Shown: piece after piece, positions 26,960 to 36,605 of the stretch
Layout of the letters: each line of letters opens with the position of its first letter
Numbering within the stretch: position 1 is the stretch's first letter
Source of the DNA: Pedobacter yonginensis
GTDB lineage: Bacteria > Bacteroidota > Bacteroidia > Sphingobacteriales > Sphingobacteriaceae
Reading direction: 5' to 3'
Length of the DNA: 64,000 nt
Assembly: GCF_003173595.1 (NCBI RefSeq)
Contig: NZ_QGNZ01000001.1
Coordinates: forward strand, 1,364,001 to 1,428,000
Notes under the pieces: generated by a model
What the model saw: the letters and a program-made list of their open reading frames with translations, nothing else
What the model was told of the DNA's origin: nothing
The model's database searches: none
Program-made: the position numbers and the translations under genes

Positions 26960-28196
26960 TTCCGTCGGTTAAATAATAAAGTGTTGATGAAGAATTGTGG
27001 TGAAAGGTATCGTTAGAAATACGCTTAAGGTCTTCTGCGGTTACCTTCAAAAATTCTGTAGTCTCTTGATTTAGTAAATCAGCATTGCCTAACAATTCGT
27101 AATAGGCCAAATTCATGGCTTTATCCAACAAGCTCATTTCCGAAAACACCAACACAGATTCAACTTTGTTTTTAACTTTCGTCAGTTCAGTTTCTGATAC
27201 CAGTTCTGATTTCAGCCGATCCAATTCAGCCCAAATTGCCTTTTCAGCAGTTTCAATAGAAATACCTTCTATCAATTTACCTTCAACAATAAATAGTCCT
27301 GGATCTATGCTACTCGAAATATAAGCATTAATGTCGCTAAAAAGCTGTTGCTCTTTTAATAAGCTATTATAAAGACGGGAAGATTGTCCACGAGAAAGAA
27401 TGTCTGATAAAAGATCAAAAGCATAATAATCAGCATCTAATCTTCCAGGCATTTTAAACGCCATATAAATAGCATTAAGCGGAACACTGGCGGTAATTGT
27501 TTCGGTTCTAGCCTCAGTTTGTTTATCTTCCTGAACCAAATTCCTGATGTATTTTTCTCCAGCGGGAATAGGCTCAAACCACTTCTCTGCAAGTTTCTTT
27601 ACATCCTCAGTTTTTACATTTCCACCAACAACTAAAATTGCATTTTGAGGCGTATAATGTTTTTTAAAGAAAGCCTTAACATCTTCTATCTTGGCATTTT
27701 CGATATGTGAAAGCTCTTTCCCGATGGTAGCCCAGCGGTAAGCATGTTTTTTAAACGCCAAGGGACGTAATTTCAACCATACATCGCCATAGGGCTGGTT
27801 GAGGTAGCGCTGCTTAAATTCTTCGCTCACCACATTTCTTTGAGTTTCTAAACTCTTTTCAGAAAAAGCCAAATTCAACATCCGATCGCTTTCAAGCCAA
27901 AAGGCCGTTTCTATGTTTTCTGATGGCAAGGTGATGTAATAATTGGTAATATCATTACTGGTAAAAGCATTATTTTCACCTCCAACACGTTGCAGAGGCT
28001 CGTCATAATTAGGAATGTTTACCGATCCACCGAACATTAAATGTTCAAATAAGTGGGCAAAACCAGTTTGTTCAGGATTCTCATCGCGAGCACCAACATC
28101 ATATAAAATATTCAAAACGGCCATCGGTGTTGTGGCATCTTCATGCACCAAAACTTTCAAGCCATTAGCAAGCGTAAAACGATTAAAATCTACCAT
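26952..28196 (-). CDS. M16 family zinc peptidase, catalytic subunit
   Basis: A 414-residue zinc-dependent endopeptidase. The inverted zinc motif HLFEH is at about residues 47-51 in GFAHLFEHLMFGGS, and the distal Glu ligand would lie near residue 124 (EKSLETQRNVVSEEF region). No export signal is visible. It is the first gene of a two-gene operon; the second encodes a subunit without the zinc motif, the usual arrangement of M16B pairs. Biological substrate unknown. Confidence 0.92.
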   Translation of the reverse strand: MVDFNRFTLANGLKVLVHEDATTPMAVLNILYDVGARDENPEQTGFAHLFEHLMFGGSVNIPNYDEPLQRVGGENNAFTSNDITNYYITLPSENIETAFWLESDRMLNLAFSEKSLETQRNVVSEEFKQRYLNQPYGDVWLKLRPLAFKKHAYRWATIGKELSHIENAKIEDVKAFFKKHYTPQNAILVVGGNVKTEDVKKLAEKWFEPIPAGEKYIRNLVQEDKQTEARTETITASVPLNAIYMAFKMPGRLDADYYAFDLLSDILSRGQSSRLYNSLLKEQQLFSDINAYISSSIDPGLFIVEGKLIEGISIETAEKAIWAELDRLKSELVSETELTKVKNKVESVLVFSEMSLLDKAMNLAYYELLGNADLLNQETTEFLKVTAEDLKRISNDTFHHNSSSTLYYLTDGNA

Positions 28197-28336
28197 ATTT
28201 ATTTTTAGAAGTGTAAAGATATTAAAAATGACCTCACAGCCTAGAACGATTTGATTGAATCTAAACTTTTAATAATTCAGAGCCGTTTTTTTACAAAGCG
28301 CAAACCTAAGCCAACTAACCTTCACGCCCTTTTCCT

Positions 28337-28344
28337 TATATTTG
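28337..28344 (+). promoter_or_regulatory. Candidate promoter -7 element of mqnC (leaderless)
   Basis: TATATTTG matches TAnnTTTG and ends 4 bases before the mqnC ATG. Transcription starting a few bases downstream would produce an mRNA with almost no leader. No clear -33 TTG is present. Confidence 0.45.
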
Positions 28345-28348
28345 TACT

Positions 28349-29473
28349 ATGAATACAGCCGATTTACTGCAACGGGCATTACATTTCGAATTTTTAAGCC
28401 AAGAAGAAGGTGTTTACTTATATCACAATGCAGACACTGCATCATTGATGTTTGTAGCCAACGAATTGCGAAAAATTCAAGTCCCGAGTGGTAAAGTTAC
28501 CTGGCAAATAGATCGCAACGTAAACACTACAAATGTTTGTATTGCAAACTGTAAATTCTGTAATTTTTTCCGCAGACCAGGGCACGAAGACAGTTACATC
28601 ACCGATATTGAAACCTACAAAGTTAAAATTGAAGAAACCTTTCGTTTGGGAGGAGATCAGTTATTATTGCAGGGTGGTCACCACCCCGATCTTGGCCTTG
28701 CTTTTTATGCCGATTTATTTAAAAAATTAAAGGAATTATATCCAGATTTAAAACTGCATGCGCTAGGACCCCCAGAAATTGCACATGTTGCAAAACTAGA
28801 AGGCATAACCCACACAGAAGTACTAAAAGCACTAAAAGAAGCCGGTATGGACTCTTTACCAGGTGCCGGAGCCGAAATTTTGAATGATCGCGTAAGGCGC
28901 TTAATAAGTAAGGGCAAATGTGGCGGACAAGAATGGTTAGATGTAATGAGGGCTTGCCATCAATTAGACATTACCACTTCAGCAACCATGATGTTTGGAC
29001 ATGTAGAAACCATAGAAGAACGTTTTGAACATTTAGTGTGGATTCGCCAAGTACAGAGTGAAAAACCTGCCGATGCAAATGGTTTCTTAGCTTTTATTCC
29101 ATGGCCTTTCCAAGATGATGGAACACTCTTAAAAAGATTACGCGGAATTAGCAATAATGTAACTGCCGATGAATACATCCGAATGATTGCATTAAGCAGA
29201 ATCATGTTACCAAATATTAAAAACATACAAGCAAGTTGGTTAACAGTTGGTAAAGCAACAGCGCAACTTTGCTTACACGCAGGAGCAAATGATTTTGGAT
29301 CAATTATGATTGAAGAGAATGTGGTTTCTGCCGCAGGTGCACCGCATCGTTTCACCGCAAATGGCATTCAGCAATCCATCAAAGCAGCAGGTTTTGAGCC
29401 GCAGCTACGTGGACAAAAATACAATTACCGCGATTTGCCCGAACATTTAGAAGAGCAAGTAATCACTTACTAA
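28349..29473 (+). CDS. mqnC: Cyclic dehypoxanthinyl futalosine synthase (radical SAM)
   Basis: Radical-SAM enzyme of the futalosine route to menaquinone; it cyclises dehypoxanthine futalosine. The 374 residues carry CxxxCxxC in NVCIANCKFCNFFRRPGHE (Cys about 64, 68, 71). They also match characteristic MqnC stretches: LLQGGHHPDLGL, LHALGPPEI, DSLPGAGAEI, ATMMFGHVET, AFIPWPFQ and the C-terminal GANDFGSIMIEENVV. The last set separates it from MqnE and CofH. No other mqn gene lies in the window. Futalosine-pathway use is inferred for the organism. Confidence 0.95.
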   Translation: MNTADLLQRALHFEFLSQEEGVYLYHNADTASLMFVANELRKIQVPSGKVTWQIDRNVNTTNVCIANCKFCNFFRRPGHEDSYITDIETYKVKIEETFRLGGDQLLLQGGHHPDLGLAFYADLFKKLKELYPDLKLHALGPPEIAHVAKLEGITHTEVLKALKEAGMDSLPGAGAEILNDRVRRLISKGKCGGQEWLDVMRACHQLDITTSATMMFGHVETIEERFEHLVWIRQVQSEKPADANGFLAFIPWPFQDDGTLLKRLRGISNNVTADEYIRMIALSRIMLPNIKNIQASWLTVGKATAQLCLHAGANDFGSIMIEENVVSAAGAPHRFTANGIQQSIKAAGFEPQLRGQKYNYRDLPEHLEEQVITY

Positions 29474-29484
29474 AGCTAATCGAT

Positions 29485-30690
29485 ACCGCATGGTTGGTAA
29501 CGCGCCAACCAGCACCTGTTTTCCGTCTAAGTTTAAAGTCCAAACCATTTAACAAGGTCTAAAAAAAAGGACTTTTTTTTGGAAACGAACGCTCAGTAAC
29601 GCTTTCAGTTAGGCAGTCCCGCTCTACACTATATCCCCAATAAAATTGGGGGATGCCGTTTCGCTCGGGTTTAGGAACAAAGTAAAGCCGTTAACACACC
29701 CAATATCAGTAGCCAACCAAGCAGGAATGTAAATTTATTAATCGCTTGCTATCGGGGCAGCAACCGTTAAAACCAAACCCGATAGTACGAATGCCAATTT
29801 TTTTCAAATTGGCAGCAGGGATAGCGGGGCTGATGTTTCAAATGGAACACAACACGCTCATTTCCAAATATTTTTAAATTTTAACCTGGATTTGGGATAA
29901 TAATTCAATTTCCATCTAAATTTAAAGCCCAAACCATTTAACAAGGTTTAAAAAAGGCCATATTTTTTGGAAATGAACGCTCAGCAACGCTTTCAGTTAG
30001 GCAGTCCCGCTCTACACTATATCCCCAATAAAAAATTTGGGGGATGCCGTTATGCTCCGGTTTAGGAAAAAAATTAATCCCATTAACACATCCAATGTCA
30101 GTAGCCAACCAAGCAGGAATGTGAATTTATTAATCGCTTGCTATCGGGGCAGCAACCGTTAAAACCAAACCCGATAGTACGAATGCCAATTTTTTTCAAA
30201 TTGGCAGCAGGGATAGCGGGGCTAATGTTTCAAATGGAACACAACACGCTCATTTCTAAATATTTTTTGATTCTAAACGGAATTTGCGATAATAATTCAA
30301 TTTCCATCTAAATTTAAAGTCCAAGCCATTTAACAAGGTTTAAAAAAGGCCATATTTTTTGGAAATGAACGCTCAGCAACGCTTTCAGTTAGGCAGTCCC
30401 GCTCTACACTATATCCCCAATAAAAAATTTGGGGGATGCCGTTATGCTCCGGTTTAGGAAAAAAATTAATCCCATTAACACATCCAATGTCAGTAGCCAA
30501 CCAAGCAGGAATGTGAATTTATTAATCGCTTGCTATCGGGGCAGCAACCGTTAAAACCAAACACGATAGTACGAATGCCAATTTTTTTCAAATTGGCAGC
30601 AGGGATAGCGGGGCTAATGTTTCAAATGGAACACAACACGCTCATTTCCAAATATTTTTAAATTTTAACCGGAATTTGGAATAATAATTC
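29485..30690. repeat. Array A3: three units of about 390 bp, each an inverted pair of elements
   Basis: The anchor GGAAAYGAACGCTCAG occurs at 29581, 29969 and 30361 (periods 388 and 392). Each unit holds two elements of the family in opposite orientation. The first is on the minus strand (first copy 29581-29674), with a CCCCAAT/ATTGGGG hairpin and GTAGAGCGGGACTGCC box. The second is on the plus strand (first copy about 29772-29868), with a GCCAATTT/AAATTGGC hairpin and a GGATAGCGGGGCTG box. The outer ends of the pair, TTTGGAAATGA and TCATTTCCAAA, are complementary. A further 8-bp inverted repeat (CTATCGGG/CCCGATAG) precedes the second element, mutated in the third unit. The array lies between the convergent mqnC and ferritin-like genes. 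Confidence 0.88.
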
Positions 30691-30799
30691 AATTTTTACA
30701 TTTGAATTTTGAATGACCACTGTTATCACCTTTTGTGGTTCAAAATAATTAATTTGGTTTATCACACTCCATCCTGCCGGATATTGATCTGCTTGTGAC

Positions 30800-30838
30800 A
30801 AAAAAAAAGGGAAACAAAACCTAAGTTTTGCCTCCCTA
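30800..30838 (-). terminator. Rho-independent terminator of the ferritin-like operon
   Basis: Minus strand: GGGAGGCAAAAC-TTAG-GTTTTGTTTCCC (two mismatches) followed by nine T. It begins about 40 bases beyond the stop of the gene at 30880. Confidence 0.78.
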
Positions 30839-30879
30839 CCTTAAACTAAACATTACCTAATAATGTAAATGTTTTTTTA

Positions 30880-31740
30880 CTATGTTAATTTCTTACCAGC
30901 TTTGATAAATAAGTTGGCAATGTTTTTAACAGCTGCACCGGTTAAGAATTCATCAAAACATTCTGCCGCTTGAGATTGCGTAACTGAAGTTCCGTTGATT
31001 CCTGTAATTTGAATACCAGCTTGAGTTGTATTTTGTTCACCTGCATAAACCGCATCAACTGCTGCGATACCTGTATCGTTACCATTAGCTGAATAAGCAA
31101 TCCAAGGTTTTAAACCACTTGCACCAGTTACATTTGCTGCAACCATTTGACGTAAGTGTGCTGCGTGACGAGCTTCTACTGAGTGAATTTGAAGTGCTGT
31201 AGTTAATACTGCATTACCTTTCAAAATTGGCGCCTGACCTTTATAAGCTCTTACACCTGTATCTTCAAAAGCTAAAGCTACTTTTAAGAAGGTTTGATAG
31301 TTGGTATCTACATCTGCAAAACCACCACCTGCTGTAAAATCGAAATCTGCATAAACGTAACCATCAGCACCAGTAATACCCAAAGCACCTTTTAACAAAT
31401 CTACGTGTGCACGTTCGTGGTTACGGATTGTTGTAATGGCCGCTCTTGCAGGTCCATCAGGAATGTAAGTTGTATTGGCTAATGTTAAAGCTTTGTTATA
31501 GTAGTTCCATTCTAAATACTCAAGTGCTAAGGCAAAACCTAAAACATCGTTAACCGTACTTGGATTGGTTTGACCATAAGCTTTTTGGAACATGGAACCC
31601 ATAGCTAATGGCAGTGCTGCTAAAGAAATTTTCTTACCAATGTTGTAAAAATCTTTCATTGCGTTACGTCGTGGACTTAATCTTTCATAGATCTCACCAT
31701 CAACTTTTTCAATTTCTTCTAATATATTTACGATATTCAT
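30880..31740 (-). CDS. Exported ferritin-like domain protein
   Basis: A 286-residue protein with a ferritin-like four-helix domain (about 60-215). Pairs of metal-type ligands appear in ALEYLEWNYYN (about 71-81), NHERAHVDLL (about 106-115), ALAFEDTGVRAY and VEARHAAHLRQ (about 187-197). An N-terminal region of about 57 residues contains SPRRNAMKDF and a hydrophobic stretch ending in AYGQ, resembling an export signal, but with an unusually long 25-residue lead. It follows its paralogue by 11 bases. No enzyme activity or iron storage can be assigned from sequence. Confidence 0.83.
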   Translation of the reverse strand: MNIVNILEEIEKVDGEIYERLSPRRNAMKDFYNIGKKISLAALPLAMGSMFQKAYGQTNPSTVNDVLGFALALEYLEWNYYNKALTLANTTYIPDGPARAAITTIRNHERAHVDLLKGALGITGADGYVYADFDFTAGGGFADVDTNYQTFLKVALAFEDTGVRAYKGQAPILKGNAVLTTALQIHSVEARHAAHLRQMVAANVTGASGLKPWIAYSANGNDTGIAAVDAVYAGEQNTTQAGIQITGINGTSVTQSQAAECFDEFLTGAAVKNIANLFIKAGKKLT

Positions 31741-31751
31741 GATTGTAGATT

Positions 31752-32474
31752 TTAAAGGTTAATTACGTTAATTTTTGTTTTTACATATTTTCCAGCGATA
31801 GCTAAAACTTTATCAGGAGTAAGTGCTCCGTCAAGTCCGTTTGCATTAACTGCACCAAGTGGAGCTAAGCTTGCTAAATCAGCAAATGTTCCGTTAGAAA
31901 TAATATCGCGGATATAAGCAGCGTGACGAGCTTCAACCGATACAATTTTACCTGCTAAAACTAAATAATCTGTACTTTTAATTCTTACACCTGCGCCATT
32001 GTAAGCCGCAACACCTAAATCTTCAAAAGCCATTGCAGCACCTAAAACGCTAGTAGCGTTTGTAAAATCAATAGAAGAGAAATCAACCTCTAAGCTTCCA
32101 ATTGCAGCAGTACCCAGTGCATTTTTAAAAAACTCTCTGTGTGCAACTTCGTGAAACTGAATGTCTTGGAAGTAAGCTTTTTGTGCTGTAGTAAATGACG
32201 ATGGTGGTGCAGAAGCAACTTTTACGTAAAATGCAGCCTCTAATTGCTCAAGTGCATAAGCGTAATTTAATACACCAAAATCATCTTTGAAATCTAAAGT
32301 TGCGCCCATACTTACGTCACCATAATTACGGTCTTTTTTACATCCTGCCGCCATCAACGCGATACCCGCAGCACTAGCTCCAGCAAACTGAAGAAATGAT
32401 CTTCTGCCTAAGCTGCTGTTAAATAAACGTTCTTCTTGAAGTTCATCTTGTGTTATAAGTTCATTGTTTTTCAT
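31752..32474 (-). CDS. Tat-exported ferritin-like lipoprotein
   Basis: A 240-residue paralogue of the neighbouring protein. The N-terminus has a twin-arginine signal (GRRSFLQFAG, Arg 24-25) and lipobox-like MAAGC with Cys near 45, so a folded, lipid-anchored periplasmic or surface protein is expected. The ferritin-like domain shows ALEQLEAAFY, FHEVAHREFF, MAFEDLGVAAY and VEARHAAYIRD. Tat export suggests that a cofactor, perhaps a metal, is inserted before transport. First gene of a two-gene operon that diverges from the LytTR regulator gene. Confidence 0.85.
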   Translation of the reverse strand: MKNNELITQDELQEERLFNSSLGRRSFLQFAGASAAGIALMAAGCKKDRNYGDVSMGATLDFKDDFGVLNYAYALEQLEAAFYVKVASAPPSSFTTAQKAYFQDIQFHEVAHREFFKNALGTAAIGSLEVDFSSIDFTNATSVLGAAMAFEDLGVAAYNGAGVRIKSTDYLVLAGKIVSVEARHAAYIRDIISNGTFADLASLAPLGAVNANGLDGALTPDKVLAIAGKYVKTKINVINL

Positions 32475-32597
32475 AATCCTTTATGTTTTATGGTTTTGAT
32501 TTCGTTTGGTGATATATACGTGACATTTATAAACGCGGTTTTTTTCTTTTGCATTTTTTTTTATAAGCCGTTTTTAATACATTCACAAACCTTTACT

Positions 32598-33383
32598 ATG
32601 ACAACACTAAAAGCCGTTATTGTTGATGATGAAGAATTTGCACGTTCATCACTTTTTTTCTTACTACAACAGAATTGTCCTGAAGTAGAAATTACTGGTA
32701 TAGCCCGATCTGTGGCGGAAGCAAAAGACATTTTAGCACACCATACCGTTAACCTCATTTTTTTGGATATTGCAATGCCTGGTGGAAATGGCTTCGAATT
32801 GGTTCCAGATGCGCAAAAACATAACGCAGCAGTTATCTTCACCACCGCCTACGATCAATATGCACTTAAAGCCATTAAGGCAAATGCGCTGGATTATTTA
32901 TTGAAACCAATTGATATTGATGAGTTAAAAATTGCCGTTGAAAAGGTAAGCGAACACATTAAACTTTACCAAAACCAAAACGGTAAAGATGAGAGAATGA
33001 CCAATCTAGCTTCGAGTTTAGGCAGTAGAAGCGAAATTAGAAAACTAACCCTCCCCTACGGACAAGGCTTTAAAATGATTGATGTTGACGACATCATCTA
33101 CATCGAAGCCGATAGCAATTACTCTGTAGTGCATTTAAGCAACGCTGATAAAATTACTGTATCAAAAGTTTTAAGAGAGTTTGAAGAGCTTTTACCAACC
33201 GAACAATTTGTGCGGATCCATAAATCAAGCATCATAAATCTTAACCATCTGAAAGAATACAATTCGAAAAACGGATTGCAGGTTTTCTTAAAAAATGGGG
33301 AGAGCATTAATATCTCGAGAAGAAGAGCGAGCGACTTCTTTGAAAAAATTAAATCATTTACAAAAATAGGCAGTGACCACTAA
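32598..33383 (+). CDS. LytTR-family response regulator
   Basis: A 261-residue two-component regulator. The receiver domain (1-120) has the acidic pair at 10-11, phosphoacceptor Asp 57 in LIFLDIAMPGG, and Lys in LLKPID. The LytTR DNA-binding domain follows (about 150-255: IIYIEADSNYSVVHL, RIHKSSIINLNHL, NISRRRASDFF). The start is set at the ATG of MTTLKAVIVDDEE; in-frame codons further upstream would add a hydrophobic segment foreign to the family. The sensor-kinase gene begins inside its last 11 bases. Confidence 0.94.
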   Translation: MTTLKAVIVDDEEFARSSLFFLLQQNCPEVEITGIARSVAEAKDILAHHTVNLIFLDIAMPGGNGFELVPDAQKHNAAVIFTTAYDQYALKAIKANALDYLLKPIDIDELKIAVEKVSEHIKLYQNQNGKDERMTNLASSLGSRSEIRKLTLPYGQGFKMIDVDDIIYIEADSNYSVVHLSNADKITVSKVLREFEELLPTEQFVRIHKSSIINLNHLKEYNSKNGLQVFLKNGESINISRRRASDFFEKIKSFTKIGSDH

Positions 33384-36354
33384 AAGCCAACACAAATTTC
33401 AGCGCCAGCTCACCAACGCTTTAAAAATTGCGCTGGCAACATTTGTGCTTTTGATTGGCTTATTACCCAGTCTATATTCACAAACCACCTATCTCCCCCA
33501 CTATACCTCTAAAAATGGCTTGGCAAGTAATAATTGTTATTACATTTTGCAGGATAAAAAAGGTTTCATCTGGATATCTACAGACAATGGCGTAAGCCGT
33601 TTCGATGGAACAAATTTTCAGAACTTTACCATAGAAGATGGGTTGCCCGATACCCAAATTCTCAAAATGACAGAAGACCACTCAGGAAGAATATGGTTTT
33701 TCTCCCTGAACGGCCAATTGAGCTTTCTACAAAATGGAAAGTTTTATAATCAAGAAAACAACAACCTATTAAAAAAACTCAATTTTAATACCGTAATTGT
33801 TTCATTTCTTCAAGATAAGGCTGGACGCCTCTGGCTCGGCACCAACTCCAACTTAATTGTTTGCTGGGATGGAAAATCAATCAAAAAGTATGTATCGCCC
33901 CATACTAAAAGTAAGTTTACAAATGCCTTTATTCACGAAGATGAGCAAGGAAACATATTTGTTTATAGCGATTTAACTGTCCAGAAATTTAATGGAAAGC
34001 ACTTTAGCTTAATCAGCTCCCAGGTCGATCCAATATCTTATATGACGGCCTCTAATCAAGGGGACAAATCGCTGGTTTATCTGGATCGATCCGGTTTACA
34101 AGAATTTAAAAGAGGTGCTTCAAACACCTTAATATCCATCCCACAAAATTTGATCAAGAATATGTCTGGCTATTTTTACTACGACAATTCATCAAAAGAA
34201 GTTTGGTTAGCCAATGCAAATGGAGCCTTTGCACTAAATAAAAATGGCAAAACAGTGCAATATCTGCAAGATATTGCTGTAAATCAGGTTATAAAAGATG
34301 CCAATCAAAATATGTGGTTTGCCACCACGCAGGGCATTTACATGCTGCCCAACGTAAATTCGAGGCTATCCATTATTGATGCTGAATCTGGCTTAAGCAG
34401 CAACGTAATCAAAAGCATTACAAAAGATCATAAAAACAGACTTTGGCTCGGCACAGATGATGCGGTGATCGACATTTTGAGCATCAATAACTACCAAGTG
34501 GATGAAGTTGGGCTAGACGATTTCAAAAAATATAAAACCATCAAGCAAATTGCTTACGATCCGAAAAGGCAGGCAGTTTATTTTGCTTCTGATTATGGCA
34601 TGGGCGTTTTCAATAACATTTACAAAAGCACCGCCGATGTTAAATATCTAAAAGAAGTAAACAATTCCATGTTCGTTATAAAGCATTTTAGCTTGAGCGA
34701 AAACAACAATCATTTGGCTTTGGCCCTTTCATCGGGTGTAGTATTTTTATCCGACAGAATTAACAAATTTGAATTTAACTCGCTTAAATATAAAGAGAAA
34801 GAAGATTTCTTTAAAGATCGCTCCTACCACGTTTTTTACGATAAAGCAGGTAATTTATGGTTTTCTAACATCAATGGTTTATCGCAGTTTTCTAACGGAA
34901 AACTCATCAAACATTTCGAAAAAAATCCCTTACTCACCAAAAGAATTAACGACATTCAGCAATTGCCAGATGGCACCTTAATTTTGGCCACTGATGGTTA
35001 TGGCTTATTGTTTTATAAAGACAATAAAATTTCTAAACAAATTACCCAGAAAGAGGGCTTAACCAACAACATTTGTACAAAGCTTTTTATTAAAAATAAT
35101 GAGATTTGGGTGTTAACCAATAAAGGGGTAAATAAAATTACCAACTACCCGAAACAACCAAGCGTAGCAAATTTTGATTACGGTAAAGACTTGTTAAGTG
35201 ATGATATTAATAGTTTATTTATTGATGATAGCACCGCTTATTTTGGTACCAACAGGGGCTTAATTCTATTTAAGTACAACAATAAAAACATCAGCAGGAA
35301 TTTGCCAAAGGTTTACGTTACTTCAATTATAAGAGATAACGAACGCCTGCCTATTGATAAGAATAACTTTACATTTGAAACCGGCAACAACATCATTCTA
35401 TTTACTTTCAGCGCTGTAGATTTTACCACCAGCGATATTACCTACCGCTATCGTTTAAACGAAAATACCGCCTGGATAGAAACCAGAACTCGACGGCTTG
35501 ATTTCTCTTCTTTACAACCGGGCGATTATAATTTCGAGGTAAGTGCCAAAAGCCAGAATGGAAATTGGGGTCCACCCGCCAAAATTTCGTTCACCATAAA
35601 AAAGCATTTTTGGCAAAGCCTTTGGTTCCTATCTATCTTAATTCTCCTGGTCGCTTATATTTTTTATAAGGTTGCCGTTTACATTACCAGAAAACAAAAA
35701 GATAAAGAACAAGAACAACTCTTGCTTAAAAATAAGGTATTGATGCTGGAACAACAGGCCCTTCAAGCCATGATGAATCCTCACTTTGTGTTCAATGTAA
35801 TGAATTCCATTCAACATTACATCAATACCCAAAATACAACCTCAGCAAATAAAGTTTTAACCGGCTTCGCAAGGCTAATTCGTAAAAACTTAGAAATTTG
35901 CACCAAGAGCTACATCTCCTTAGAAGAAGAACTGGAATACCTAAACCTATACCTAAAACTCGAAAAAAATCGCTTTGGAGATAAACTAAAATACACGTTC
36001 TCTGTTGATGAAAATATCGACGAAGAAGATACCTTCATCCCATCTATGCTCCTACAGCCTTATGTAGAAAACGCGATATGGCATGGCATTATGCCGAAGG
36101 AAACGGGTGGGGTTATTCAAATCAATATCAAGTTGATAGATGAATTCTATTTGAATATAGAAATTATTGATGATGGAATTGGAATCGAAAATTCTTTGAG
36201 GAACAAAAAAGAATCTCACATTAGCAAAGGCATGCAATTAACCAAAGAAAGGTTAAACCTTTTAGGCCAGATTGGAGCAAAACCTATACACCTAGATGTT
36301 CGCCAAAACAGTATAAACGGTACAACCGTAACCATTTCTATCCCTCTAAAATAG
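33373..36354 (+). CDS. Beta-propeller sensor histidine kinase (LytS-type)
   Basis: A 993-residue sensor with a GTG start that overlaps the regulator gene by 11 bases in another frame. An N-terminal signal/anchor (ALATFVLLIGLLPSLYS, ending near 35) leads into a periplasmic two-component propeller (about 40-660) of repeats of the type GFIWISTDNGVSRFDG. A Y_Y_Y domain (about 665-735) and one membrane helix (about 750-772) come next. The cytoplasmic kinase has phosphoacceptor His in MMNPHFVFNVMNSIQHY (about 798-814) and an ATPase domain with LQPYVENAIWHGI and DDGIGI. It would phosphorylate the adjacent LytTR regulator. The signal sensed is unknown. Confidence 0.94.
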   Translation: MTTKSQHKFQRQLTNALKIALATFVLLIGLLPSLYSQTTYLPHYTSKNGLASNNCYYILQDKKGFIWISTDNGVSRFDGTNFQNFTIEDGLPDTQILKMTEDHSGRIWFFSLNGQLSFLQNGKFYNQENNNLLKKLNFNTVIVSFLQDKAGRLWLGTNSNLIVCWDGKSIKKYVSPHTKSKFTNAFIHEDEQGNIFVYSDLTVQKFNGKHFSLISSQVDPISYMTASNQGDKSLVYLDRSGLQEFKRGASNTLISIPQNLIKNMSGYFYYDNSSKEVWLANANGAFALNKNGKTVQYLQDIAVNQVIKDANQNMWFATTQGIYMLPNVNSRLSIIDAESGLSSNVIKSITKDHKNRLWLGTDDAVIDILSINNYQVDEVGLDDFKKYKTIKQIAYDPKRQAVYFASDYGMGVFNNIYKSTADVKYLKEVNNSMFVIKHFSLSENNNHLALALSSGVVFLSDRINKFEFNSLKYKEKEDFFKDRSYHVFYDKAGNLWFSNINGLSQFSNGKLIKHFEKNPLLTKRINDIQQLPDGTLILATDGYGLLFYKDNKISKQITQKEGLTNNICTKLFIKNNEIWVLTNKGVNKITNYPKQPSVANFDYGKDLLSDDINSLFIDDSTAYFGTNRGLILFKYNNKNISRNLPKVYVTSIIRDNERLPIDKNNFTFETGNNIILFTFSAVDFTTSDITYRYRLNENTAWIETRTRRLDFSSLQPGDYNFEVSAKSQNGNWGPPAKISFTIKKHFWQSLWFLSILILLVAYIFYKVAVYITRKQKDKEQEQLLLKNKVLMLEQQALQAMMNPHFVFNVMNSIQHYINTQNTTSANKVLTGFARLIRKNLEICTKSYISLEEELEYLNLYLKLEKNRFGDKLKYTFSVDENIDEEDTFIPSMLLQPYVENAIWHGIMPKETGGVIQINIKLIDEFYLNIEIIDDGIGIENSLRNKKESHISKGMQLTKERLNLLGQIGAKPIHLDVRQNSINGTTVTISIPLK

Positions 36355-36543
36355 AAAATTTACCGTTTACTCAATTATTAATACCACTCACTAAATAGAA
36401 CTTACAAGCAATAAACTTTAGCGTTAAACTTGTACTAGAAATAAACGATAGTGTTTATCAAAACGTTCTTATAGAATTGATATAGATATTTAATAACCTA
36501 ACCTAAAACTATATCTTAATTCAGGTTTCATTTGTGTGTTAAG

Positions 36544-36580
36544 AAGCGGTCTTGTTTTTAAAAGCGAGACCGCTTTTTTT
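36544..36580 (+). terminator. Rho-independent terminator before scpB
   Basis: Arms AAGCGGTCT (36544-36552) and AGACCGCTT (36567-36575), then a run of seven T. It probably ends transcripts reading down from the kinase gene, 190 bases upstream; the interval 36355-36540 shows nothing else. Confidence 0.82.
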
Positions 36581-36594
36581 ATGCCCAAAAATTC

Positions 36595-36602
36595 TATTTT
36601 TG
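36595..36602 (+). promoter_or_regulatory. Candidate -7 element of scpB (leaderless)
   Basis: TATTTTTG ends 3 bases before the scpB ATG. Being so close to the start codon it would give a leaderless transcript if used. Confidence 0.4.
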
Positions 36603-36605
36603 TAC

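Noticed and set aside
32436..32597. Longer start for the LytTR regulator
   Set aside because: The extra 54 residues are hydrophobic and foreign to receiver domains; MTTLKAVIVDDEE at 32598 is the normal beginning.
36552..36605. Longer start for ScpB
   Set aside because: The first codons lie in the stem of a strong terminator; the ATG at 36606 gives the family N-terminus.
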